NCBI GenBank assembly: GCA_907165065.1
Contig: OU015540.1
Span: 2,836,001-2,900,000, forward strand
Reading direction: 5' to 3'
Source: Caprimulgus europaeus
Taxonomy: Eukaryota; Chordata; Aves; Caprimulgiformes; Caprimulgidae
Length of the DNA stretch: 64,000 nucleotides
The notes under the pieces are model-generated. The model had not been told where the DNA came from and did not search any database. It was given only the letters and a program-made list of their open reading frames with translations. A program made the translations under genes and the position numbers. Each line of letters starts with the position of its first letter. Positions within the stretch are counted from its first letter, which is position 1. Shown here piece after piece: positions 47,801 through 61,949 of this stretch.

Positions 47801-50800
47801 ATAGCCTTGCTCTCTGTCACAGTAAACCCCTGAAGAAGACCAAGTATTGGGAGCCACAGACATTTTGAGCTCTTTTAAACCAGGGAATTGGTGACACAGT
47901 GCTGCCATGTCCCTGGATTACAGCTGGATGCCCATCACTGATGATCACAGCTGAAAAGCTGGGAGTTTTTCCCCTTGACAGATGAAAACTGAGGCTTTGG
48001 TTTGTGTTTGCACAGCACCCAGCCAGTTGCTTAATTACTTGGCCCAATTTCTAGGTTTCCCTTTCCCACTTTTGCAAGTGACTTCCTCCATTCCCAGCCT
48101 TACAAATCCAGTTTCAACTTTCATATCTGCATTCACAGTCGTAACTCTGAGCTTGTCACTGCTCCCCCCTCACAAGGAGCATCTCATCCTCAACAGGGCT
48201 TCCCAGGTGTTTTTATAGTGCAAACAAAACAACAGTGCAGAGCTGTACCCTGTGTAATCAACAGGCAGATTAACAAAATTCACCAGCTGGGCTGGGAGAG
48301 ATTGATGACAAGCCATCAGGACACCACAGAGCAAACAAACTGCACAGCACTGCAAGCAAGAATAACTCAGGAACATGTTCAGTTCTAACCCTATCCAACC
48401 AAGCTGCTCCACAGAGCAGTCCTGCTCTGTGAGCACCTCAAAACCAGAAGGCTTCCTTGGTTGAAGAAAAATGTCCATCTTTCGCAGCAGGTTTCAGTAG
48501 CCATTTGAGCATCTTGGCTAGTCCAGCAGGTTATAATTGGCTGTAATTGATACTCCTACGAGCTTCCATGTTGTTATGGGCTGAATGAGATGGAGAAATA
48601 CAAGATTGCTCCCTGACCTTGCAAACATTAGAGGAAGACAAAGGAACTCATTCCCTTCTGATCTTTAGAAATCAAACATCTCTATGATCAGAGAAGGTAA
48701 AAGGCAAACACCAGCGCTGCTGGGAACTGGCTGTGCACAGCCTGGTTTCTTCTGGGGCTCAAACCACAACGGCCTCAACCTCAATCAAAAATAACTGCAA
48801 GCAAGTTGCTACAGACACTAGGTTTCCTCTGGCCCTCAAGAAGCCTCTTTTTCTGCCTGTGCATCACACAGAGCAGGGGGTGCAAGCCGTGCTGCAGCCA
48901 CCATAGATTTTAGCAGTATTGGAAGTGGCCTCAGTGTGATGCATAAACTGAGCAACCTGGTCAGTAAGGGTGGGAGCCAAACAAACCTGAACTGCCCAAC
49001 CCATTGGAAATCCCACATCTGTCACCAGTGGGCTAGAAAAACAGTTTGAGAAGCCTGCACAGCGAGGCTTAAAAGTGTTTTACACTCAGCAGGATCTTCA
49101 CCACTTGCAAGTGGAAGGGCTGTGCAGTGCAGATTTCCTCTGCTGAAGCCACCAATTGGACCCTCAGAAGAAAACTGACAGATGCTTCCACACAAACACC
49201 CTGTGTGTCTTGCCTTCTGTTATTCTTCCAATCCTTCATCACAGGCATGTTGCAAGAAGTGGATCTGCATCAGCTTTTCCAGCTTGCACATGGTTATCAT
49301 GAGAAACAGGAGGCTCCAGTGTCTTCCCTCTGGGCAGGGCAAGACATCCAGATCAGAGCCTGGGGAGAGTCAGGAAACTGGGGAAGCTGTCATGTCAAGA
49401 TACATCTAACAGACACAGCTCTGGTTCAGGAAATGTCCAAACCCCACGCTCTGGGTCCTAGGAGAACATAACAAAGGAGTGTGTGTCTGCTTACCCATTT
49501 CCAATATTCATCTTCCAGCAGTCGCTGTTGACTGCTACTGGTGTTGGGATTCTGGACTGGACCCCTTTGGTTTTAAGCAGGTTGCTGTTATCTTCCCACA
49601 CTCTGGCTCCCAGTTCCATGCTCCAAACCTGCATGGATGTCAGCTTTGAAAGCAGAGGCCAAGTACAGCCCTGATGCTGTTTCTCAGCTCTCTGGAATGG
49701 GCTGTCCCAGGCTTCTTCCAAAAGCTCCATCCCAGTATGCCTTTCCTCAGACTCTCCATTAACTGGAATGTTTTACACCCTCAAGGCTAAAGCCTCTACT
49801 ACACCTTGTAGGCAGGTGACATGCTTTTTAAGCCTTCAGCACCCAGGGGTGCTCAGAGTCCACACTACACAGGTAGATTTAAACATATGCTAAAATGATT
49901 AAGTGAACCAGTAAATGTCTCTGCCCTGGGGAGCCAAAAACAGTTCAGCTGCAAACCATTGGAGCCTGCACTGCTGATCCCTGATGAGGAAGGTATCCCA
50001 GCACATAACAGCTTTGGCTGCAGACCTTGAGTTAATCCCCTGGTCTCCAAAAGGTGAAAACACAGGTGCCCAAGCTGGAGAGAGGCTGTAGCCATATCCC
50101 AAGCTGGTTTTGGGGGTCTCCCAGAAGTGGCTCCAGCCCTTTGTGCCCAGTTCTCTCACTCCTGGGTGTTCTGCTGCTCTGCAGGTTCCCCAAGCTCCTC
50201 CAGCCATCTCAAAGTGCCTCCTCTTCCTCCACAGCAGCAGCCAGCTCCGCTCTCCTGCACGCTGCCCTCCACTCTACCTGATCCACCTGGAGCTGGAGCT
50301 TGCCCAAGATCAGACTCTTGCCCTAATTGCTCATCTGAGCCCTTGCAAGGAATCAGGTGCCCTGTGGTGCCTCCAACCCAGGCAAGTCCAGAGAGGCTGA
50401 AATCACAGTCCCTGCAGCTGGGAGGACCAACATGGCCATTCAGCAGGATGCACTCAGGAAGCCCCTCCCAGACACTTCTCCAGCACAGCAGGACACCATC
50501 ATGTCACATTAATATGACAAGATGACACATGGACATAACACACTGTTACATCCTGCTGCCACCTAATCATCAGCTCCACAAGCAGGCAAGGCACTTGGAC
50601 CTGCAAAGCCTGTAATGACCAAGACTGTCAGCCAGCCACAGCTCCTCAGCACAGCCCAGACCCAGTTCCTCTTTCAGCCTAAGAGAGGAAGAGAGGGAAG
50701 GAAGGAGAGAAGAAAGACAACAAACCTGCATTTCAGATGCTTGCTGAAAGGAGCATTTTATGTAACCACAGAGTATTTTGCTGTACACTTGCTAGATATT

Positions 50801-50817
50801 GCAGGTGTATCTATATA

Positions 50818-51245
50818 GAATCATAGAATGGTTTGGTTGGAAAAGACCTTTGAGATCATCGAGTCCAACCACACCTGTCCACTGCTAAAGCACATCTCTA
50901 AGCACCTCATCTACCCATCTTTTAAATCCCTCCAGGGATGGGGACTCCACCACTTGCCTAGGCAGCCTGTTCCAATGCCCAAGAACCCTTTCAGTGCAGA
51001 AATTTTTCTTGATAGCCAACCTGAACCTCCCCTGGTGCAACTTGAGCCCATTTCTTCTTGTTCTGTCCCTTGGTCCTTGGTTGAACAAACCCACCCCCAT
51101 CTCTCTCCACCCTCCTCTCAGGGACTTGGACAGAGCCAGAAGGTCTCCCCTCAGCCTCCTTTTCTCCAGGCTCAACACCCCCAGTTCCCTCAGCTGCTCT
51201 TCAGAAGACTTGTTCTCCAGCCCCTTCCCCAGCTGTGTGCCATAC
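50818..51245 (-). mobile_element. CR1 LINE, antisense, with 120-codon open frame
   Basis: Begins on the plus strand with AGAATCATAGAATGGTTTGG (the inverted 3' terminus) and runs to about 51245. The minus strand retains a 120-codon frame with LRELGVLSLEKRRLRGDLLA and, further on, GHWNRLPRQVVESPSLEGFK, the C-terminus of the CR1 reverse-transcriptase ORF. This is the best-preserved CR1 coding remnant here. It is truncated at its 5' side and lacks the catalytic core. Confidence 0.92.
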
Positions 51246-52429
51246 ACACACCTACACAGGTAAGGTTTCTATGACCTGTGCTGATGTTAGTGCCCCACAG
51301 CACTGAGCCCTGCCAGAGCCATGCTGCAGGGTGAGCCCAGTCACACTGTTCCTTTGTCACCAGCTTCACAGGGAGGTGGCCCAGGTCCCCAGTTTCCTGG
51401 GGATCTCGTGAACTCTTCCAAGAAAACAAATGCTGTCGTTTCCAGCACTGCAGGAATGTTTCTAAAGAAAGCAGTGCCTCGATTTTCCATGTAAAATGAA
51501 GAATTACCTTGTAGGAGTGCTGCGTGTAGTGTTGGCTAGGAGAGCCAGAAAGCAAGAGTGTGCATCTTGGAGATGTCCCCTGGGCAGTTGTTCTTTAAAC
51601 CAGGCCAGATCCTGATCTCATTTACACAGGCAGATATCTGGAAAGGTTTTAGTGAAATTACTCTGGATTTCCACAGCTGATGTGCCAGAAAGCACAATCC
51701 AACCCAGCCCTGGGGAAGGATCCATCAGTTTTATTGTGACCTCTCCCCCCCCAAAAAAAAATCTTTGCTCACTCTTTCCTCTTTCCTGGCACAGGCAAAA
51801 GCACCCCTCAGGAAAATGTCCCAAGAGTGCTGTGCCACCAGGGCAATGGCAGCAGCTTTGTTAGCTCTGTTTTCTAAAGGGCAGCAGATGCAGTAGGACT
51901 GCGTGGGTAGGGACAGGCGAGGCCACACGAGTGGATTCCCTCTCGTAACCTTTGAAGCTGTTTGCTCATTTCAGACCAAGCTGATGACAGGCTGGGCAGA
52001 TTTTTCACAGCTACTTCATTCCTAAACATTTCCTGAAGATGGGCAGCTGGGGAGAGGAGAGAGAAGTCATAGTCATGAGGAACAGCTCAACCTTATATCA
52101 GACTTCAGAGGATCCACACAGAACTGCCACCTCAAGGCCCAGTTCTATGGGGGGGGGGGAAAGGCTGTGCTGGACACTGCAGCAGCAGGAATAAATCAGA
52201 GTGGAAGTCTGGAGGTGCTCCTGAGCACATCTCCTCCTTCCCTGCAGGAAAGGGTGGTGTGGAGCAGCCGGAGCATCCGCAGCTGCACCTGCATCCGTCG
52301 CTGGCCAGACACAGAAGGCTTCAGTGCTCCATCTTCCCTCCGCTTCCTCCCTCTTGTCTTCCCCATCTCTCCCTGAATAGGCGGCTTCAGGAGGAGCACA
52401 GTGCGCGGATTCTCTGGGGTTTTACAGCG

Positions 52430-52580
52430 TATCCGGTGCTCCATGAATTACCCCGGTGGGCCCTTCTCCAGCAGCTCGCCCGCCTCCTCCCCGCTGCCCG
52501 GCACAGCGCCAGCCCGGCCGGGGATGCGGCAACACGCACATCCTCAGCCCGAGGAAGCAGCAGGCGAGCGAACCTCCTCC
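52430..52580. promoter_or_regulatory. Small CpG-rich patch
   Basis: About 150 bp with clustered CpG (CCCGGCC, GGCGAGCGAACC and similar) in the intergenic region 7 kb upstream of GRAP. It could be a minor or alternative promoter or an enhancer. Size and density are modest and there is no associated donor that I would trust. Confidence 0.3.
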
Positions 52581-52929
52581 CTCCGGCCACCAGCCCTCCA
52601 CCCCAGGCTGTCCCCATGGCTGACTCACACCATCTGCCCTGGCACCCAAAAACCTGCCACAGGGCTCCTGTCCTGCACACCCACTCCTCCCCATGCCAGG
52701 AGCTCAGCCAAACGCACCACAGCCAAGTCACCTCTGCACCGCTGGTCCCCCATGTCCCTGCCTGGGAAGCATCACCCAGGTGTGTCCCCCCATGGCCACC
52801 CTGCAGTGACGAGGCACCTGCCCAAATCACCTCCCTGTGTTCCTCCAGCCTAAGCAGCAAGGTAGGTGTGGTGCCAAAGGAGGAACCACGGACGCTCTTG
52901 CCACACTTTCAGAGGAAGGCATGACGTGA

Positions 52930-53130
52930 GCTCTGGCTTAATTGGTTATTAATAACTTCTTTGTTAACGAGCCAGCCCTAAGGAGGAACCAAAATTCAAC
53001 AGCTTCTCTGGTGGAGAGTTCAGCCACCTCTCCACAAGCCATCATTCACAATTTCTCCCTCCATCATTTTGTTCTGGGAAATCGCAGACCTCCCGAGTGA
53101 GTCACGGCGGTGACAGCACGGTCCCCTCAC
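52930..53130. promoter_or_regulatory. Candidate noncoding element with palindrome and AP-1-like site
   Basis: Contains the 12-bp palindrome GTTATTAATAAC and GTTAACG in GC-rich surroundings, then TGAGTCACGGC at about 53098, which fits AP-1/MARE-like cores. Functional status is unknown. Confidence 0.25.
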
Positions 53131-54185
53131 CTACGCACGCGTCGCAAAGCTTCTTGGTTGGCTTTTTTTCCTTTTTAAATCCTAGAAAAATAACAGATGC
53201 TGTTGTTGAGGGGGAGCTTCTCAGAATCTGTTCAAGCACCAGGCTGTGTCTGGATATGACCAAACTCACAGTTCCCTTAAAACAAGCCCTTTGGGAGATG
53301 GAGAGCTCCTCTGCCCATGGGTGGTTGCTTCTGCTGCCTGCTCAGGGCAAGAAGCCTTCAGCAAATATCTCCCACACCCAAACTCCACACCGCCCTGTGG
53401 CAAATTTCTTTAGAGCTTCCAGTTAAAGGAATCCTTCTGCTTTCTCTCCTGTGCAAATCAAAGCAGTGATGTGACCCTCTCCACCTTCTTTCCTGCCCCA
53501 GCTCTCCAGGGATGACTCCTAAGGAGCCACAAGAGATAGCAGAGAAATCCCCACTCCCATACATGCTGTGGCACCAGTCTACCCAGATAATGTTGTTACA
53601 GGGACCTCACCTTCCCCATAACCCACACATGCAGCCAAACACCAAGGAGGAAGAGTGGAGGACAGATGCCACAGCAGCTTCTCACCCCAGAAGACTCCAT
53701 CAGACATTCCCAGAGCAACATTCAGCAGAAAACTTTGCTCACACAGCTTAAAGCAGAACCTGGATTCACTTCCATGATGGCAGCCAGCAGGTCTCAGAGT
53801 TATCTCCAGATAGGTCAGTGACCATGGTAAGGTCCCAGGGCAGAGCCCAAGGACCAGCATACCACAGCCATGAAGCACATAAGAACTGCTTCCAGTTGGG
53901 CACTGATCCAGGTAGACCTGCATGGCTCAGTCCTCTCCAGGTCACATGCAGGGGAGACACAGCCAGCTGGAAGGAGGACACCTGACAGACAGAGGAACAA
54001 CCCACCTTCTGCTCTTGGGGTACCCCAGGCTGCCAAGGGGAACCATCCCATGGAACAGCAGGATCTCAGGAGCATTTCCAAGCCACAACAAAGAGCACAC
54101 CCTCCTCATCAGCCAAAGCCCAAGCAGCCCTGTCCATCTCCTTTCATAGGGCCCAGGGAGATGAATAGCCTTCAGCTGTGCTGGC

Positions 54186-54232
54186 CCTGATAATTAATTA
54201 ATTAACAGTTAACATCTCTGCAAATGATTGTC
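54186..54232. promoter_or_regulatory. AT-rich TTAA-repeat island
   Basis: TGATAATTAATTAATTAACAG followed by GTTAACATC: overlapping homeodomain/HNF1-like half sites in an otherwise GC-rich region. Confidence 0.2.
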
Positions 54233-55397
54233 ACCTGAGTCTCCATCACAGCCACACCCCAGAACCGAAACAGAGGCAGGGTCTGTCCCCAGAGCCAGGA
54301 ACTGGCATTGCTCATGTCCATTGTCCCAAAGCTGAGTCCTGGGGGCTCTGCAGGAAGCGTTGGGTGTTGGTGCCCCTAAGGCTGCTGCTCGTTGTGTCTG
54401 GGCTCTCCCTCCTCACCAAAACGGTGCTTGACCCTTTCCCAGAAGGCAGGTCCCACCCACCATCCAGGGCTGATCCCCTTGAGGAGGTTGTTTGGGATGA
54501 CCTGCCTCTTCAGTGACCTTTTCTTGCAGGTTTGGGGTTGAATTCCACACCTGAGACTTCAAGATTTCCAATCCTTTTCCAGATCCATCAGCAGAGACAG
54601 CCCCAAGTGTCAAAAGTGAGATCCCACCACCAACCTCCTGCCCTCAGGCTTCCCCCATGGGAGGTGAGGAGCACAGTCCTGCTTCCCATCTCACCTACAC
54701 CATGGGCAAGTGGGACCTGCTCTGATTTACTAGCCCAGAAACCCTAACACCAGCCCCAACCACCCATGTTGACCCTGAGGAGATGTGGCTCCATGGCTGG
54801 AGGCCACCAATTCCTCAAGAGAACTCTCATGGCTGTGTTGGACCAAGCATGGCCAGCTGGGTCTGGGTCTGCTGGCTGCCCTTCCTGTAACTGTTTTCCT
54901 ACAGGTTCTGTGGGACAATGAGAGGTTCAGAGGGGTCTGATCCTCCCAGCAGCAGCCACACCCTGTGCTCAGTTACACCAGGGTGCAAACGGTGACGCAA
55001 GCTCCTTGCCGTGGGCTGGGCTTTGTAGCGATGTTGGGTTACGCGCGAGGACGAGCCTGATGCTCAGGAGTGACCGAGGTGGCCTCAGCTCCAGGGGGAA
55101 AGTGCTGACTCTGAAATCCTGTTTACAAGCACTGACGTGGCATTTTCTAGCCCGGGATGTCACTTCCTCTGCGTGTGGGGCCTCAGTGGGGCACCCACTT
55201 CCTGGAGAGACAGAAGATCCCATCACATCCCGTGCCCCGGGTCCATACCGGTCCCCAGGCACACAGGCAGTGACAGGTGAGGTGCCACCTCTGCACAGTG
55301 CTGGCTGCTGACCCATGTGCCTGGATTTATCCACATGCAACACCCCAGCTGGGCTGAATCCCCACGGCCACCCCGGGATGCCAGCCCCGCTGCCGGG

Positions 55398-55767
55398 GTG
55401 CCCTGTCACCTCCCTCTGCGTGTCCCAGCACTGCCAGGGTGCCCTGTCACCTCCCTCTGCGTGTCCCAGCACTGCCGGGGTGCCCTGTCACCTCATTCTG
55501 CGTGTCCCAGCACTGCCAGGGTGCCCTGTCACCTCCCTCTGCGTGTCCCAGCATTGCCAGGGTGCCCTGTCACCTCGCTCTGCGTGTCCCAGCGCTGCCA
55601 GGGTGCCCTGTCACCTCCCTCTGCGTGTCCCAGCGCTGCCGGGGTGCCCTGTCACCTCGCTCTGCGTGTCCCAGCACTGCCAGGGTGCCCTGTCACCTCA
55701 TTCTGCGTGTCCCAGCACTGCCAGGGTGCCCTGTCACCCCGCTCTGCGTGCCCCAGTGCTGCTGGCA
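55398..55767 (+). repeat. 41-bp minisatellite, nine units
   Basis: Units begin at 55398, 55439, 55480, 55521, 55562, 55603, 55644, 55685 and 55726, each starting GTGCCCTGTCACCTC and containing CTGCGTGTCCCAGC. The first eight are exactly 41 bp long and differ at three or four recurring positions (ctccctc/ctcattc/ctcgctc; gcact/gcgct/gcatt; ccagg/ccggg); the ninth is degenerate. Because 41 is not a multiple of three and the unit has no stop in any of three frames, long spurious open frames (150-298 codons) appear. Confidence 0.97.
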
Positions 55768-57729
55768 TCCCCGGGGAGCAGCCGGTTCCCAACGAGCAGC
55801 CCAGGACCAGTGTACCCAGCTGGTCCCACTCACTGTACTGGTGCAGGGAATCTATTTTGGACTTCAGGGACTTGCTGAGGGGCAAGGGTGATGGATCACC
55901 CACTCTGGTGGCCAATGTGATGGATCACCCATTCTCCTCCCTTCCTCACTTGATCTCCTCTTCCTCTCCATCACCTCATCTTTCCAGCTCCATCCCCAGC
56001 CAAACGCAGACCCGACAGCCAGCTCTTTGCTGCCGGGGACAGACAGAGCTGGAGGTGAACGAGCTGTGGGGTTTCTCCTCAGGAAACCCCCCGTGGTGTC
56101 ACACCAGCCGCCTTTCTCCACGGCTCCCTCGGGGCGGTGTCGTGCCGTGGGTTTCCTTTTGCAGCAGCACAAGGAGAAGCGCGGGGTGTCTTGGGGCTGG
56201 GCTGTGTTGCTGACCTCCAGCACATAATGCCAACCTCCTGCTGACCACACAGCTTGGTGTGGAGGGGCAGGACCCATCCCTCTGCCCGCTCGCTGCTGTG
56301 CACACCAGGGTCTGTGGGGTGAGCCAGCCCACACCACCCAGCCCTGCCACCATCCAGGCCTGGCTAACAGCCCCGCCATGGGAGGCAAAGCCAGGCTTGA
56401 GACATCCCCTCCTCTCCCATCCTCCTCCAAATGGCACCGTGGGCCATGGCACAGCAGAGGACACTGGTCAGAGAGGAGCTGGGGAGCCTGGGATCATCTC
56501 CTGAAAGCTCCCCGGGCTGGCAGCGGAAGGGGAAGAGGTTCCCCTCCCTCCTCTTCCTCCCTCCTGCGTGGGGATTTTGCAGGCAGGTAAACACAGGATG
56601 TTGATGAAACGAGCTCGATGGGGCAACCCGGGAGTGGCAGGAGCTGCTGACAGCTCCCAGCATCAGACACACGGCCCAGGGGTGGCCATGTGGAGGGGAC
56701 AGGTGATGCCAGAGCCGGCTGCACCCTCCTCTGCCTGTCCCCAGGGTCATCAAACTCGCCTGTGTGGTGGGAGAGGCAGCGTGGGCTGGTGGCCAAACCC
56801 TGGGCAGGGTGGGTTCTCTGGGTGGGCTCCATCCCACCCACTGCTGTGCACCCTCAGGTGAGCCACTGCACCTCCTCAGTCCCTGGGGTCCACTCACAAG
56901 CCAGCCTGATGCCCACAACCTGCAGCACCCAGCACCTTGCTGCGGGATTCAGGTTTTGACACCCAACCGATGGCAACCACATGGCACCTCCTGGGTCCCT
57001 CTGAGCACTGGGGACACACGGGAATGGGGCTACAGCCCCCCCAGGATCCCACCCTGCCAGGCATCAGCTCAGCACCCGCTGCTCCCGGCTGGCACTGCAG
57101 GACAGGCTCTTCCCTGCTCCGGCACAGCGTGTGCTGTACAAAATATGGCTGCTTGACAAGGGACAAGAGGGAAAAATTGGGAGAATGAAAAAAAACCCTT
57201 GTTTTGATGTTTCTTGGATGTCTCAGGGTGGTGGTTAGTCAGCCCTTGGCTCCCGGACTGAGCTTTGCAGGGCTCTGCAGCACAGCCTCATGGCTGGCAG
57301 CCAGGCACCACAGGGGTCCCTGGCTCCTCCTGGGGGCTCTGGAGAACGTGGGATGGGGCAGATTTGGGGCTGCTCATAAGCAGGCAGAAGGGTTTTCCCA
57401 GGGGATGAAGTAGCTGGAGGCCAGGAGGTGACTGGCATCACCAGTTTTGGAGTACCAGGGTGCTGGTGGCCCCTTGGAGGGGTTCCTTGGAGGCAGCATG
57501 GTGCCACCCAGATACCAAACACCAAACTGGGCTCTGCTCCCCTTCTGGGTCACCCCATACCACCCTGTGACAGTGACTCAGGACGGGGCACCCAGATGCC
57601 AGCTGCACGCAGGAGCATTTGGCTCCCAACCCAGAAATGGGGCTACAAACTGCTCCAGTGTCCCAGCTGACCCCGCTCCTCGGGTGCTGCTGTCACCCCT
57701 GCAGTGACCATGTGTGCTCAGCCAGGGAC

Positions 57730-57772
57730 AGCGAGCCAAGAGTGAGCCATGAGCGAGCCAAGAGCGAGCAGA
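57730..57772 (+). repeat. 11-bp tandem repeat, about four units
   Basis: Units AGCGAGCCAAG, AGTGAGCCATG, AGCGAGCCAAG and AGCGAGCAGA, with units 1 and 3 identical. Confidence 0.85.
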
Positions 57773-58170
57773 AGGATCCCAGCTCCTGGGCAGGGACTGT
57801 GGCCGGGGCAGCAGGGGGGAGCCAGGGGAGGGAAGCCAGGATGAGGAGTGGGATGAGGATGTGGAGCTGGAGGTGGCTGGATAAGGGTGACAAAGGGGCT
57901 GGCAGCTTCGTTAGAGCATGAGAGGGGCATGTGGCATTTGTCCCCGGTGTCCCCAGTGTCCCCCTGGATACTGCTGCCATCTGCTGGCAGGATCCAATCC
58001 TGCTCCGGTCCTGAGTCCAGACACTGCACCAAGGCCTGGGGACCCCCTTGTGACCCCCACTGTCCTGCTCCCGGGCACACAGGGCAGCGTGGCACCATTC
58101 ATGGCTCCGGGCTGGACACCCCAAGGTACCTCTCAAGCCTCCCTGCTGCAAGTCTAACAAATGTGGGCTT

Positions 58171-58254
58171 CAAAACTGCTCATGGTGGCCCCAAAACTGC
58201 TCATGGTGTCCCCAAAACTGCTCATGGTGGCCTCAAAACTGCTCATGGTGTCCA
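58171..58254 (+). repeat. 21-bp tandem repeat, four units
   Basis: CAAAACTGCTCATGGTG starts at 58171, 58192, 58213 and 58234. The unit endings alternate between GTGGCC and GTGTCC, so a 42-bp second-order unit is visible. Confidence 0.95.
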
Positions 58255-59559
58255 TCCAAGGCACAGCAGGTTGTCACCCCATTGTGCAGGTTGTGCTGGT
58301 GGACACAAGGACAGGATCAGGCCCTTGGCCAGGAGCAGGGTTAGAGCAGCAGCTCTGCTGGGGCTGGTTTCTCCAGGAAGCGTCCAGCTCCGCTTCTCCC
58401 CGGGGCTGCCGAGCAGCAGAGGAAGCTCAGCCCGAGACAGCCGCCTTCCCATCCCCTGGGTCTCGCCAGGCCATGGAGATTTGCTGAGTCCCGTCCTCCT
58501 CACGACAGGCATGCACATACCAAACCTCTTCCCACGCCCCCCTGCCCTCCCCAGCCTTCCCAGCATCTCTGCTTCCCCTGGGATCAGCAGGTCCCAGGCT
58601 GTGCTGGGGATAATTACTGGGGACAGAGGCTTCTCCGAGTGTGGAGACACCCAGGGCCACCCTACACATCCCTCTCCACTTCCCATGGGCACCAGAAGAC
58701 CCCAAAAATCACTTTGTTGGGGTGTTACACGGCTTTTACTTTCCAGCTGCACTTGGGAAGCAGAGTTAAGGTTTGGAAGAGGTGAACCACCAAGCTGGTG
58801 TCCCCACAGAGACCCCTCAAAGACCATGACTTGTCCCTCCTCGAGCTGATGGCAGCAATGTCCTACTCCTCAATGGAAAATGTCCAAATCCATGTGCAGG
58901 GACTGAGCCACAGCTGTCCCCAGTTTAATTCCTCGGAGCAAAGCAAAAGCAGCATCCGGAGGATTTTCCACGCTCCATGCCCTGGCCCACGCACACGACG
59001 GGAAGGCTGCACGGGCTTGGGAGCGCTGCCCTGTGTGTGAGCCCTGTGGACTCCCTGCCCAACACCCAGGAGAGCTGCAACAAGTTGCTTTTGTCTAAAA
59101 GGGATTTTTTTTTCCCCTCTAGCCCTGCAAAAGAAAGCTGGAAAAAAAAAAATCAACCCCCAAAGGGCCACAACCCAAAAAGACAGCACCAGCACACTGA
59201 AACCTCGCTGGCCACGGCTGGGACCTGGCACCTGGGTTTTGGTTTGATTTCCAAAGAAACCAGGCGTGTGCCTCCACCCTGCCTCCCTGCCCCTCTGCCC
59301 ATCCCACTCACTGTGATTATTTTTCTTTTTCCCCAAAACAACTCTTCCCATCGAGCCACATTTCAGAGGCTGTGCCACAGCTCAGCCCTTACGAGACATC
59401 AGAGACTCCCCCATCAGCACTCCCAACCTGCTCTCCAGAGATGATGCTTCACCCACATCCTCCATCTGTGTCCAACCCATCACCATCCTTTTTCCTTCCT
59501 AAATCCCACAGCCACCAGGCCCACTGCAGAGGTGACACCGAATCGTGCCACCAGCCAAC

Positions 59560-61271
<1,712 letters not shown>

Positions 61272-61539
61272 TGAGTACCACCCCACCATGCGGGGAAGGG
61301 GGAAGCCCTGCTCCAGTAGCACCCACCAGCACCAGGACATCCTCTCCCCCTCATCCAGGCAGTGATCCCAACACCCAACGACCTGCCACGAGCCAGGATA
61401 GCCCCACACATGGGGAAACTGAGTCACAGGGCGATGGGGCACTGTCACCCAGGCAGAGGGGCTGGGAGATGACAGTGTGCCCACGTACCCCCCCCCCCAC
61501 AGAACTTCACCCCTCACACTGGGCTGCTCGCTAAATAAA

Positions 61540-61690
61540 TGATAATTGGGGACCAGCGAAGCGCTATGGGATTACGCCTGCATTAGATACAATCCTATTA
61601 GCAGGTTATTAAAGCCCAGCATAATCCACCCCTGTTTTAACCTGTGTTTTATGTATCATTATCCCCTGGTAAATCACATTTAAATGCCAC
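61540..61690. promoter_or_regulatory. Candidate conserved noncoding element in GRAP intron 2
   Basis: Non-repetitive and AT-rich compared with the GC-rich intron around it. It contains ATGATAATTG, GGGATTACGCC (an OTX/bicoid-type GGATTA core), CATTAGATACAATCCTATTA, GGTTATTAAAGCC and ATTTAAATG. Such islands often mark enhancers; no alignment could be made. Confidence 0.35.
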
Positions 61691-61949
61691 AGCACCTGCT
61701 CGGGGCTGTGGCTGGGGAGCAGGAACGCGTGGGCTCGGGGCAGCCCGGGGCACATCCCGTTGCTTCTCTGGCTTTGGCTGACGAGCTGGGACGGGTGAGA
61801 CACAGCCTATTCCATGCAGCACCTGGGAGATGCTCCGTGCTGAAGGCCCTGGCTGATCATTCATGGGGCAATTTTAACAGGTTGCAGAGAGTCTGTGTGG
61901 CCTGGGGCTCCCAAATCCAGAGCCACAGCCTCGGCAGGGACAGGAGCTG

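Noticed and set aside
52259-52924. 221-codon plus-strand frame
   Set aside because: Low-complexity Pro/Ser/His composition, overlapped by 150- and 157-codon frames on both strands; no splice or family support.
55317-56213. 298-codon plus-strand frame
   Set aside because: It is produced by the stop-free 41-bp tandem repeat read through three frames; no homology.
57887-58849. 320-codon plus-strand frame upstream of GRAP
   Set aside because: Crosses the 21-bp repeat, has no recognisable domain, and lies in GC-rich DNA where opposite-strand frames are equally long.
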